The translations under genes were made by a program, and so were the position numbers. The notes below the pieces were generated by a model that saw nothing but the letters and a program-made list of their open reading frames with translations, ran no database searches and was not told the origin of the DNA. Of a stretch of 64,000 bases of DNA, positions 12,143 to 24,369 are shown piece after piece (within the stretch, counting starts at the first letter, position 1; each line of letters opens with the position of its first letter). Source of the DNA: Phyto melanocephala (Eukaryota > Arthropoda > Insecta > Diptera > Rhinophoridae); the NCBI GenBank assembly GCA_941918925.1, contig OW799236.1, forward strand, positions 121,655,062-121,719,061, in the 5' to 3' direction.

Positions 12143-15100
12143 ATCATTGTTCTTTTTTTGCTTTAGAATGCGGTGTTGCCATATGTATTTTTAAGTATAT
12201 GGGTATTTTAAACTCAAATTATGGTTTCATGTTAAAACTTATAAATTAAATTAGAAGTAAATTAACATTTTTATTTTTGAAAAAACGTTTAATCTATAAA
12301 ATGGTTTATATAACTTAAATGCCAAATATTAATATATAATCCTGACTTTCTATCTCACTATTAAATTTTAAAATATATTTAAACTCACATTAATTTTTTT
12401 TTAAACTTTTTAACCCTAAATTTTTTCTTTTCATATGTACTTTCATGCATACATATCTACATTCAATAAAATATAATATAATTTATTAAAAAATGTATAT
12501 CTTTCTGCAACATTAACTTCAATAATAAACAATAATAAACTATTAAATAAAACATTAAAGTTAATAGTGTGTACGTGTGTATTTTGTTGTATTTTTTTGC
12601 AGAATTATTACATAACGACTTTAAATTGTTGATCATAACATAAATACATAGAAACAATGAAAAATAAAATAAATAAATTCTCATTAAAATCTACATGCAT
12701 ATTGTACATATAACAAAAAGTTTTCGTTCACGTTGGTGGTAAGTAGATGGAAAACACAAACTTTTTTCCTCTCAATGACATTTAACTTTTAATGAATTTT
12801 ATGGATTGGAGCAAAAAGAAACTATATACATACAGACAGATGTATGGATGTAAACTTAGTTATATTACCCATGTTTTTTTTTTTACATAATAAGCTGATG
12901 GAGGGTTCCCAACAATAGGAGTCAGTATATATGTATGTATGGATGCATAAATAGAATATAATATAATATAACCTTTTCTTTATACATATTTCAGCAGGTA
13001 AGAAAACATACAAAAGTAACCACATAAGCATGTATTGTTTGGATGGCAAAAGAAAAACGATAGTATTGTGGGGAAAAGTAAAGTAATTAAGCTATATTAT
13101 CTAAAGAATTTATGGGGGTTAAATATGTAGTAATTTACATACATTTATAATCACATATAAACATACATATAACTTATAAAAAATTATTTTATTAAAAATA
13201 AAATGAAATAAAAAATTTACTTGAGTTTTAAGGAAATGTAAAATCAAATCAAATTAATATTAATAATTTATAATATTTAATAATTTAAATTTAAAAACAA
13301 ATTAACAATTCTTTAAAAAATTTCCAACAAATTCTAAAAGGAGTTTACTGTTGTTATTGCAAATAATACAAATTCATAGCCACAATTTTGAACCATTTGA
13401 AACAAAAATTATTTAAAAGAACATACTTACGTATAATGAAATTTAATACATATAATTTTTCTGGTTGTTTGTTCGAGGTTGCATAAAAGTTGAGCGTACA
13501 TTATTGTCATTTAACAATGACAAACCCTACTAAATCAACAAAATATACTTCAATTTATTATAAACATACATACATACTTTAACACAAGTATCTAAGTATG
13601 TGTGTAAATGAGGAATTAAAATGGCTTCCAAAAAACACAAAAAAAAACTTGTCAATAGGGGTCTTTGTTCTTGTTTCTTTTTCTTAACATTTTTAACCTT
13701 GTTTGCATTTCAACTAACTGGCCTTTCATAATCTTTAGCACCAAGTTAAAATGTTAAGTCAATTTGACATACGACTTGTTAAACAAAAGAGGACAAGTTG
13801 ATGAGGTTATACTTTGGAAGTAGTAGACAAGTCAGGAAGTTTATTTTCGGCGCAATAAATAAATATACATATACCTATAAAGATCGTTGAAAAATTGATT
13901 TGCGTCCCATCCCCTACACGTCCCTATAAGTTTTACAATCAATTGTTACATTTAAATTAAAACGATAAAATATATATATTTTTTTTTTAAAGAAAATAAA
14001 ACAAAACATTTTTTTAAAATAATTTTTATTTAGAAAAAAATTAAAGAAAAATGTCAGACAGGTAATATTATAATTTTCTACCTGTCCTTCTCTATCTCTC
14101 TCTTTGGTTGAAGAGTGTCTGATGCTGCCAGATTCTATACTTACACAATTTTGCATTTTTAATATAGTTTTTTTTGCCTACGTGTACTTTTTTGTTTTAA
14201 TTTTCTACCAACATAATATTATGGTTGCAAAAAAAAATGTCTTGTTTGCAAAAAAAAAAAATTAATTTCATACTTATAAGTAAAAACTATAAAAATATTA
14301 TCATTTTTGGACCTTTAAGCAAATATAGTCACCTTGCAAATTTAAAAAAAAACAACAACTACGACACTTAAAAATTTAAAAATATTTTATTATTATTAGT
14401 TTTTTTTTCACAAAAATTATATTTCATAACAAAAATACACATGCATTTCACCTCCTAATAACCTTGAGTGTTTAAACAATGTACAGTAGTGTCTTATGAA
14501 AACTCTAGTAAGTTGTGGGGAAAGGTAAGGGTGAAATTTTATATTTTGCAGTATTTAAACAGTGGATGATAAAAAAATATTATATATATTTTTATTTGTG
14601 CTGCAAATAATTGCAGATTTTAATTTTTTTAATAACTTTATTTAATAGAAAATAAGTGTTAAAATGTTTGCTAATACATTAAAAAATTATTTATTTTAAT
14701 AATCAAAGAATGTTTATTTTTCGTTAAATATTTTTTTTTGTAATATATTACTCGCCTCACTTTAATAGCGCTAAATCCACAGTGAACAACCTAAAAATCA
14801 ACAAATATAATTACTTTTACGTTGTTAATATGATTAATTAAATAAAATTAATTTACGATGTTACATGTAGATAAAAATATAATTGAAAAAAAAAACAACA
14901 TATTAGCTTTTTGCTAATATTGTGCAAATCTTCATTGTTTTATTTTGTGATTGATAATTTGCTAATTATGTATAATTAAATAACTAATAAACAATAATGA
15001 GATCGTTAATTAACACAAACAATCCCTACAGTTAATTTGAAGAGAACTAGGTATAAAATAAATCAAAAAATCGAATTAAAAATAATTTTTAATTTTGCCT

Positions 15101-16623
15101 TGTTTTAGAAAAAATTCTATATACCTACATATGTATGTATTATATAATATTAAAATTCTTAAAAAATGTGCAAAAATGTTAATAGGTATTTGTTTTAGGT
15201 GCATATGTATGTCTTGTCTTCTTTGTTTGCCTGTTCAGTTTAAACTGTAAAATTATGGCAACTCTGTTTATAAAGTAAACAATCAAGAAGATCCAAATAA
15301 CGGCATCTTTGTATTACATTTAATGAGAAGATTGCCGTTAAATTATTTTTGTTTATTTACCTATTTCTTCAGCAAAACATAGCAGTCTCCTTTGTTTACA
15401 TCTCCATTGTAAAATATGGCGGGTCAATTGTTTTGCTTACTTAATTAGGGGCATACAGCTAATGAAATTTTTTGTTTACCTCACTATGACGTGCACATAG
15501 ATATACGTATGTAAATTATTTATAAAAAATACTATTTCTGTTTGGTATCCTTTTAAATAAAAAAAGAAAATCAAAGAAAAAACCCACACACACTACAAAC
15601 TATCACAATAAAAAATTGAGTTAATATTGCAATAAATCATACTTATGTATATTTTCAAACGTGTGTATGTATATTTTATTGTTGTAGGGGAACAAATTTC
15701 ATAAAAACACATTTAACACCGTTGATTTGTATATTAAAAAAAATGTATATATATAAAAGGAAAATGTGTGCCAGTTTGATAATAAGACACGTGGAGACAC
15801 ACACAAACCAATACATAATACTTTATTAAAACAAATTCATTATGAATCTAATTTTTTTTTTGCGTTTTTGATTAGGTCATGCATTTGTTATACAGTAAAC
15901 TCAAGAAAACGTTTAATATACGAAATTAAAAAAATAATAAATCACAACCTAAAAAGCAAATCGTCCTTTTTAAAAATTTTATAGAAACATTAAAAAACGT
16001 ATTTTAATATAAAAAGGGTTTTAATGTAAATTTCTTTAATAACATAATTACACACCTCTTACCTTAAACGTTCAAATTAAAGTTGACAAATGTTCTTGAA
16101 TTCTCTTTTAAAATTTCTATGGTGCTTACTTTAGACACAGAAGTTTTAATTTGTGTGCCTATATTATTATTATATGTGTTTGTGTGAATATAAATAAATA
16201 GATACAACAATCTCTGTACTCCCTCTACATTTTCTCTACCACTCTCACTAGCAAGATCAAGAGTTTGTAAACAAAAAAATAATGTTTTAAAGTAAATCTT
16301 TCTATATAACAAGCACATATCTCCCCACTTGACCATCTGTTTGCCACATCCTCATGGATGGATTAACGACATAATAATATTTTGACGACATATGAACTAC
16401 CTCAACAAGTCGACATCAAATATTTACGAATATAAGCTTTATCGTTTATAGTTATAAATTCAAACATATATGGACTTTGACAGCTGAAACTTAAAATAAA
16501 TGAAGAAAAAAATAATCAGCTGATGAATCAAGACTTCCTGATGAATAAATATTCCTTGAAAAAGTCATAAGAAAAAAATATCTACACACAAACACGTTTA
16601 TGCTTTAAGATTTTAAGAATTAT
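12143..16623. other. AT-rich non-coding DNA
   Basis: No gene or complete element is recognised. It contains many CATA/TATG microsatellite pieces, a 10-bp inverted repeat (GACAGGTA near 14056 with TACCTGTC near 14079), and a possible splice-like site at 12998 listed separately. Confidence 0.65.
12968..13003 (+). promoter_or_regulatory. Weaker candidate recursive splice site
   Basis: The sequence TACATATTTCAGCAG/GTAAG has a tandem acceptor (CAGCAG) running straight into a strong 5' splice site at 12998. The upstream tract (CCTTTTCTTTATACATATTT) is pyrimidine-rich but interrupted. If the first AG is used, it would instead be a 3-nt exon 'CAG'. It is only about 3 kb from the stronger site at 9913, which makes functional use less likely. 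Confidence 0.25.
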
Positions 16624-16689
16624 GTTCACGTTTTAAAGTAGTCAGCGATATTCACCGATTCGAGTGTTTACGTTTTCGCGAGTGCACTG
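16624..16689. mobile_element. Solo end of the Tigger-like family of 1952-2671
   Basis: The stretch reads GTTCACG near the start and ends GTTTTCGCGAGTGCACTG followed by TA, a diverged copy of the right end of the element at 1952-2671 (GTTACCGCGAGTCTACTG then TA). No matching left end was found upstream, so it is a fragment. Confidence 0.5.
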
Positions 16690-16846
16690 TAGCCTTATGC
16701 AGATGTTGTTTCTATATATTTTAGTGTAAAATACTAACAAAACATTTGTACTAATACTTGGATTTTGTTAGTTTAGTTTCAATGACAATTTTAGTTTTCT
16801 ATGTATAAGGTCTCCTTGACTACATTTGTGTATGTGTATGCCCATA
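16690..16846. other. Short AT-rich spacer
   Basis: Nothing recognised. Confidence 0.6.
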
Positions 16847-16866
16847 TCTATATATATAAAAGTGAA

Positions 16867-16905
<39 letters not shown>

Positions 16906-17727
16906 GCTATAGACTCTGAAACTGTAAAACCGATCGGGCTCAAACTTTGGTAAGTTGTTGTACACATACCGGGGAGTGTTTATGGATAAAAAAAAAAGTG
17001 GGCGGGGCCACGCCCATAAAAATTAGTTATCAGTTTTAGCTACTTGCACTTGACCGATTTTTCTGAAACTTTGCACACATATCGAGCTGTCATGACTAAA
17101 TAATTTCGTGATAAGAAAAGTGGGCGGGGCCACGCCCCTAAAAAAGTTTTCATTTTGAGGTACTTGCACTGGACCGATTTTTCTGAAACTTTGCACACAT
17201 ATTAAGCTGTCGTGACTTTATAATTTTGTGATTAAAAAGGTGGGCGGGGCCACGCCCATAAAAAAAGGCTATAGTTTGGAGGTACTTGCACCAGACCGAT
17301 TTTTCTGAAACTTTGCACACATATTGAGCTGTCATGACTAAATAATTTCGTGATTAGAAAAGTGGGCAGTGCCACGCCCATAAAAAGAGGTATCATTTTG
17401 AGGTACTTGCACTGGACCGATTATTCTGAAACTTTGCACACATATTGAGCTGTTATGACTTTACAATTTCGTGATTAGAAAAGTGAGCAGGGCCACGCCC
17501 ATAAAAACAATTTTAATTTTGAGGTACTTGCACTGGTCCGATTCTTCTGAAACTTTGCACACATATTGAGCTGTTATGGCTTTACAATTTCGTGACTAGA
17601 AAAGTGGGCAATGCCACGCCCATAAAAAAATTATAATTTTTAGGTTTTTGCACTTGATATTCAATTAAAATTCAGAATGCATTTCGATTCATTAAGGGGC
17701 GTAGCAACGCGCGCCGGGTTTGGCTAG
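16847..17727 (+). mobile_element. Complete non-autonomous Helitron with internal tandem repeats, 881 bp
   Basis: It begins with TC (TCTATATATATAAAAGTG) after an A. It ends in GGGTTTGGCTAG followed by T, the canonical Helitron A^TC...CTAG^T arrangement. A short hairpin, GCGT-agca-ACGC, lies about 15-20 bp before the end. The middle is a minisatellite of about six units with a period near 121 bp. Each unit has a GGGCGGGGCCACGCCC hairpin block (about 16998, 17120, 17240, 17362, 17483, 17604), a CTTGCACTGGACCGATTTTT-like block and an AACTTTGCACACATAT block. A (GT)n run follows the 5' end. No Rep/helicase gene is present, so it would be mobilised in trans by rolling circle. Confidence 0.88.
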
Positions 17728-18499
17728 TGTATAAATAAAGTTTTGTTTGAGAAGACAATTCTAGTATCTCAAAATTTATGCGCCAATTTTTTTGTTATTA
17801 CTTTGTTGCTGATAACAATTTATAATAACAGATAAGCATTAAGCTCAAATAACGTACAAACACTCTTATAATACAGATAAGATACTGCTGAATAAAATAC
17901 GCATATCAAAAAAATTTTATTTATTTAATGATTCGTCAAAAATAATAGTATGTCTTATATTGATGTCTATAGTTACAAACATTTCTATATGTATGACTAT
18001 AATCACTTATTTTTTTATGTCTAAACAAAAACAAACTTTTAAATTTTTAATTAAAATTAAGTAAAACAAGTGAAGAAAAAAAATTGTTGTAAGTGTAACA
18101 AACTCTGTCACATGAATTTAATATTTAACCTAATGTTTATCTAATATATAGATGTGTACATACATTATTGGTATGTATCGTAAATTTCTGTGGCATAGAA
18201 ATCTGTAGAAAACAATTAAAAAATTTATGTTATGAAAAGCGTCAAACTCTATAAAAAGTCAGTATAAAACTAATTTTAATTTTTTATTTTTTAATAACTT
18301 TGACATTTGTCATGACATCAATTTGCATGTAACTTTGCTTCTACACGAGCCATCGATATGTTTACACTACAACAAAACGTCGGTAGAGCAACTGTCAAAC
18401 AATTTTTCATGTTCTTTGATACTGAGAAGACCTATAAAGTGTATTTTTTGATTTTTTTTATGTGTCGTTTCATTCTTTCATAATCAACATGCCTTTTAA
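17728..18499. other. AT-rich non-coding DNA
   Basis: Nothing recognised. Confidence 0.65.
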
Positions 18500-18645
18500 T
18501 ACCAGACACCGTTGTTCGAACAATGTTCTGACAACGCTGTTTAAACAAGAACAAAACATCGACAACAGCGGTTCACACCAGGCAAATTCATGTGCGCACA
18601 AAAAATTGTTCATTGTTCGAACAAATCGATGGCTGTTGTGGACCG
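18500..18645. repeat. Palindromic, G+C-richer element of about 150 bp
   Basis: Two copies of the palindrome TTGTTCGAACAA lie at about 18512-18523 and, with one end base changed, 18613-18624. They form the arms of a larger imperfect inverted repeat (CGTTGTTCGAACAATGTTC against CGATTTGTTCGAACAATGAA on the other strand). An inner inverted repeat (CGCTGTT near 18534, AACAGCG near 18564) sits between them. Composition is clearly richer in G+C than the flanks. The 65-codon frame across it is not recognised and probably incidental. It may be a MITE; ends and target duplication are unresolved. Confidence 0.4.
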
Positions 18646-21373
18646 TACGTAAAGATTAAAAAACATTGACAATGCCAAAAAAAGCAGAAAATACAACACT
18701 ACGTTTTTAAACTACTACTACCACTAATGTTAACCTCTAAAAGGTTGAAAAATCCAAATATTTTTTATATAAAAAAAAAAAAAAAAAATATTGTTGAAAA
18801 TAAAAAAACAAAACCAACCTAAAATAGTTTTTGTTTTTATTATATTAACAAAAGAGTATTATAAACGTCAAACGTTCGCTTAATACACTTTTTGTTAATC
18901 GTTTTATAAGCAACCGCATAATTTCTTCTTAGTTGCATAATCTTAAACTAGTAATATATAAAATAAGGGTCTTATTATGTTTCAAATTGTATTGTATTGT
19001 ATAAAATATTTTTTTTTATTTTTTGTTTTTTTTTTGTGCCATACTTCAAGTACATGCGCATGTTCTAGCACATTTTTCTTTTTGACTCGTAAGATTAGCA
19101 ATAAAATCCAGTTAGTGATAAAAGTGTATTAAAATTATTAAAAAAAAAACACACACAGAAAATTAAGTTAAAAATTTTTTATAATTATTTTCTTGATCAA
19201 TATATATTTTCTTTTGTTAGTTTTCGATAAATTTATTAAAAGTACTTAATTAGTCAATAAATTCTTAATTTATATAAAACGTTAAATTAATGTTGAATTA
19301 ACAAATTTTCAGAAAATTGTTAAACAAAATTATTTGTTAATTTTAACAATAAAGAAATAAATTGTTGAAACGTATTTTACACCTACATACATACATAAAT
19401 AAATGGAAATTTTTTAAAAAAATTTTCTGAATTTATTTAATTTGTGATAAATTCTTTATTTATATAAAACGTTGGGTGGATTGTAATCATTATCAGCTTA
19501 ATGAAGAAATCGTCTCTATTCGTTATCTTAAGTCAAGAAAAAATTGTCAATTAATCGTTGTCAACATTTAGCTATCGATATGTACATACATAAATATGTA
19601 TGTATGTATATATATGTTTGTAGGTATTAGCATTCTATCTAAGTTGAAAATTTTCAAATTTTCCATTAATAGATAATTTTCCATTAATTAGATAATGTAG
19701 GCATAACATTTTTTGAAAATTTTTTTATTTTTAAAAATATTACAAATGCAAAAAAAAAAAAATTACATTAAAAAACTTAAATAGGGTAGGTACCTACCTA
19801 AGAATTAAAATCAGTAAAAGTTATGAAAAAAAATTTAATCTTATTTTTATAGAAAACAGATAAAGAAAATTATGTACTTTTTTATTATTAATTTTAGTTA
19901 GATAACTGAGAAAACAACCATAGTACACATACAACTTCTTATAAAAAAAAAACCAACAAAAAATAAGATTAAATGCACACAACTGACAGACAAGTGTTAT
20001 TATATATATGTCTTGCTAAAATATGAAAAAAAAAACAAACCAATCAACTAAAAAACTTTAAATGCTTAGAAGAAAAAAACCAATAAAAAAATATATGTAT
20101 TAAAACATAAAACTCATGTTTTATTCTTAATGAAAAAAAAACACGTAGATATAAATGAATACTTACAACAACTTTCAGACATAACGGTTACTTAGAAAAG
20201 TATGTGGGTATTCTAATATAATAAGGGCGTCGGCGTCATTTCTTATACTGACTTTTAGACAAACACAACTAAATGCCATTCAACGTTACTTTAGTAGAGA
20301 GAGCAAAATCATATTCTATTTTATTTGTTTATCAATAAAAAAAATGTCGTGTTTATTTTGCTATTCTGTCCTCTTTTATAAAAGTGAAATACCTACTAGT
20401 AAACTTAGATAATTATATCATAGGTATAATCTTATAAAAAAAAAATTACTGGTTATTTTTGCAATAGATTTAGAAAAAAATATACAAAATAAAACCTAAT
20501 TGACGTCAATTTCTATATGTTATGCATGTAAGAATGTATGTATCTATATACATACTACGTATATATATACATACACACATATGTACCGAAATATGACTGA
20601 GTAGTTAGAAGAGAAGGAAAAATTAAAACTAAAATAACCGTCAACGAACGATACATATTAAGAAAAAAATATAATAATTTCTTAATTATAGTTTAGTCTT
20701 TGTAGTTTTTTAACGATTGAGAAAACGTTAATGTTTCATATCAATTATTGGAAGGAGTTTTGTTAAAAAACAAATTTAAAAACAAGTGCATAAACAGATG
20801 TTGATGTGAAATGACATGCAGTATTTATGTTGTGCTGTTTCAAAAATTTTGTAATAAATATTTGTAATGGGTACTTTTGTCATAATTGTTTTATGTTTTT
20901 TCACTCACCTTTTTTATGTACTGTAAATGTTTTATGTAGTAATATTAAATCTAATAAGTTCGTTTTTTATTTTGTTTTTAGTTTTTATTTAATAGAAAAG
21001 CCCTGATGATGATATTCAAAGAATATCGAAATATTGGCATGATTTAAATTTTTTATTTTAATGTTTTAACGGACCTTGATCTCGAAAAATTAAAAAGGAT
21101 TTAACAAAAAAAATTTTTTTTTAAATAGGTACTTATAATTTAAAGGTCGAATAATAAGAAAATATAAATTTTATTTAAGAACAATTACAAAAATCGTTCT
21201 AGAATTTTTGAAAAATTGTCGCAAATACATACATACATATATACCTACCTGTCAAGGTATTTTTGTTCAACGGGTGTCTTTGTAAACAATTCAAAAAAAT
21301 TCGATTGAGAATTTCTTACAAATTTTCGCAAATAAATACTTATAAAGCAGTAGTCACTTGATTTGTCACGTGA
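18646..21373. other. AT-rich non-coding DNA
   Basis: Nothing coding is recognised. There are poly-A/T runs, CATA/TATG repeats (19580-19612, 20525-20580, 21227-21250) and a GGTAGGTACCTACC palindrome near 19786-19799. Confidence 0.65.
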
Positions 21374-22385
21374 TTTTTATACCCGCCACCAAAGAAATGG
21401 TGGGGGTATATTCATTTTGTCATTCCGTTTGTAACACATCGAAATATCCATTTTAGACCCCATAAAGTATATATATTCTGAATCGGGGTTTGATTTGATG
21501 ACGATCTAGCTATGTCCGTCCGTCTGTCCGTCTGTCCGTCTGAAAAAGCTAAAGGGCTCAAATTTTGCCAGAATCTTTCTAATAGACAAGGTTTGTTTGG
21601 TATTGAAAATGGGCTAAATCGGAATATTAGAAAGAGAGTTATAGCTCGTAAAGCAAGAATAGGTCGAAAAAACCGTGTCCTTCAAACATCGAAAAAAAAG
21701 GAATTGTGTCCAAACGCATAAACGTAGAGTCATGAAACTTCGAATATATATTTCTCGAGTCAAAAGAATATTTCTCCCCAAAAATTGCTTAAATCTATGC
21801 TTTAGAAAAGGAGTTATAGGTCAAAATGTACGAAAATTTATACCGCTCAGTGTATATTTAAAGTTTAAAACGTAATAAAACTGACAAAACTATATGTACG
21901 GTTCTGAAATTTTGCAAACATGGTTTTTTGGTCAAAGTCTTCGTTATAACGGAAAATAAATGTGCCACGCCCACTTTTTTTTAAATTTTTATAAAAATAT
22001 ATTAGTCATATTCATTAGCATTTATTCATTGCAGATGGCGACATCTGTTGAAGGCGCCACTACATTTTGCAAACACTGAGGATGATGTCTTTGCTAAACA
22101 TCACGTAGAACACTAGATGACTCTAGTAACATTTTTTTGCACAAACTACAAAGGAATTTTATAGGGGTTTGTGAAAACGAAAATGACCGAAGTTTGTTGA
22201 CAAAAATTAACTAGAGTAATGATTTGTGCCCAACTTTACATATAGTTGTACACACAGTCTTATGAGGTTTAAGATTTAAAAATATTAAAAAAAATGTGCA
22301 TCAGTAGATTTAAAATAAGTATTTGAATATTTAAAATACATATTTTAACAAATTTTTTTTTATCTATCTATCTTTTTTTTTGTAA

Positions 22386-22440
22386 AGGGTGGTCAAATTT
22401 TAAGGGCCACAGGGTGATTCAAAATAGACATGCTCAGCAT
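22386..22440. mobile_element. Mariner-type TIR end (solo)
   Basis: AGGGTGGTCAAATTTTAAGG then GCC matches the left end of the TIR element at 23775 (AGGGTGGTTAAATTTTAAGG). The partner end could not be assigned separately. Confidence 0.45.
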
Positions 22441-23774
22441 TTTGCTAAAACAGGAAATTTATTAGTAAGATTTTGATTTTTGAAGTTCTATAACATTTTA
22501 CTTTTAGAAGATTTTCAAACGAAATAAGTTTTGTATAATTTTAAAATTTGTTAGCCATTAGTACATGAAAATAAATTGTTTATAATGTTTAGAAATAATT
22601 TTTTTTTTATCTTTAGGTCTAAATTTTCCTAAATTCCTTTTTTTAATACACCATACTTCTAGAACTTCTAGAAAACATAAGATAACAAAAAGAAATTAGC
22701 ACCATTTAGTAGATAAAACTCTCCTCTATACCCCTATACCCCATTTTATACCCGTTACGATCCGACCGTGATCAGCAGACCAATTTTTGTGACACAAGGT
22801 CAAATATTTTTTGCAAAATTTTAGTAAAAGAGCTAAACAAATTTTTTTGTAATGTGTTTTTTTGAAGTATTTGAGTTTTTATATCCGCCACCAAAAAAAT
22901 GGTATGTATATTCTTAATCGGGGTTTCATTTGACGACAATCTAGCTATGTCCGTCCGTATGTCCGTCTGTCCGTCTGTTGAAAGCACGATAGAGGTCCCA
23001 TCGAAAAAGCTAGTGGGCTCAAATTTTGCCAGAATATGTCTTATACACAAGGTTTGTTTGGAATAGAAAATTGGCTAAATCGGAGTATAAGGAAGAAAGA
23101 AAAATTGCCTAAATGCATGTATTAGGAAGGGAGTTAGAGATCAAAATGTGCGAAAATTTATACCGCGCAGTGTATTTTCCAATATGTTAAAAATTTTAAA
23201 CCTAATAAGAGTGACAAATTTAGATCTACGATTCTGAAATTTTGCAGGAATTGCTTTTTGGTCAAAGGCTTTCTTCTGACGGAAAATAAATGTGACACGC
23301 CAACCTCCCATACAACGTTTTCTCTCAAATTCTTATAATTTCTCTATAAATCGAATAATAAAGGACTTTATTGAAATATCTAAGTTGTATTTATTAGCAT
23401 AAATAACTTCGACACACCTACTATAATGCCCACTTTCCACGTTATTTACTGTTAATGAAATTTAAATTTATAAAACCGACAAAATTAGAGGTATGATGAT
23501 AAAATTTGCTACGGAAATCCTTCTAGTCAATGTTATTGTTATGCCAGAAAATTTAGGTGACACGCCCACTCTTACGCCCACATCCTATATAATGCTTTAT
23601 TTCAAATTCATATAATTTCTCAATGAATAAATATTTTGGAAGAATTACGGACTATATTGAAATTTCTAAGTTGTATTTATTAGCAGAAATTTTATTGACA
23701 CGCTTACTTTAACGCCCATTTTCACTGAAACACTTAATTTACGAAAACATTTTACCAGCATATCCAAGTTATAA

Positions 23775-24259
23775 AGGGTGGTTAAATTTTAAGGGCCGAT
23801 GTTGATTTTGAATAAAACACAAATTATTTAGGAAATTATTATCATTTCTTTTTTAATGATAATATTTGTATGGTTCAATTATGTATGGAACAAAATATCG
23901 GCCAAATGGCCCCGCGACCTCAACGGCACACCTCGATCCGATAGTCCAAATTTTAAATAACATTGCTGATGCTCAATTGTTTGGCACGATGATGAGTCGA
24001 AGTTGACTGTTTTTTTTTGCCACACTATCGCGATAAACAGCAATGCTTTTCATTTAACGAATTTAGAAGGCATTCATAGATGTTCTAACATTTTATACAG
24101 ACCTGGGGCCGAATTACGGCATTCGATATCGATCGAAATTTTACTCGAACGATCGAGTATGCTTTAGGTATATAGATTCTAATAAGAGTTTTCAAATTTC
24201 GATCACGTTCGAGTGCCGTAATTCGGCCTCTGTTTTAAAATTAAAAATTTAACCACCCT
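23775..24259. mobile_element. Mariner-type TIR element, 485 bp including a nested MITE
   Basis: The left end is AGGGTGGTTAAATTTTAAGG followed by GCCGATGTTGATTTTGAAT. The right end reads AAATTTAACCACCCT, its inverted counterpart for about 15 bp. TIRs of the AGGGTGGTT...GGGCC type occur in mariner-like families. A G+C-richer stretch at 23895-24040 may be a relic of coding or UTR sequence but cannot be read as a transposase. A separate MITE (24105-24230) sits inside. Confidence 0.55.
24105..24230. mobile_element. Palindromic MITE, 126 bp
   Basis: The ends are GGGGCCGAATTACGGCATTC and, on the opposite strand, GAGGCCGAATTACGGCACTC, an inverted repeat of about 22 bp with two mismatches. Inner ATCGATCG/CGATCGAG motifs extend the palindrome. 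It is nested in the mariner-type element. No clear target duplication is seen. The terminus resembles that of the MITE at 30500. Confidence 0.7.
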
Positions 24260-24369
24260 CTACAAAGAAAGCCATTAACAAAATAATAATTATTGTGCTT
24301 TAAATGTACACAATATTGGTGGTGGGTATAAAAGATTCGGCACAGCCGAATATAGTGCTCTTACTTATT

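Larger units (their letters stand above)
21374..24369 (+). mobile_element. Composite Helentron/DINE-1-like locus with nested elements, about 3 kb
   Basis: The 5' end reads TTTTTATACCCGCCACC followed by AAAGAAATGGTGGGGGTATA, a 5' hairpin. The core 'GACCCCATAAAGTATATA' and a GTCCGTCTG-repeat block (21513-21541) follow. The 3' end at 24315-24369 has GGGTATAAAAGATTCGGC, a TTCGGC-aca-GCCGAA hairpin and a TCTTACTTATT tail. The 5' module recurs in degenerate form from about 22876 (again with AATCGGGGTTT and GTCYGTCY), and a third 5'-like stub begins at 22744. The locus therefore holds at least two tandem or nested copies. Mariner-type and MITE insertions add to the length. No Rep/helicase or endonuclease frame survives. 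Confidence 0.7.

Noticed and set aside
21512..21721. Plus-strand frame beginning with a Ser/Val/Cys-rich repeat
   Set aside because: It is a translation of the GTCCGTCT repeat in a Helentron.
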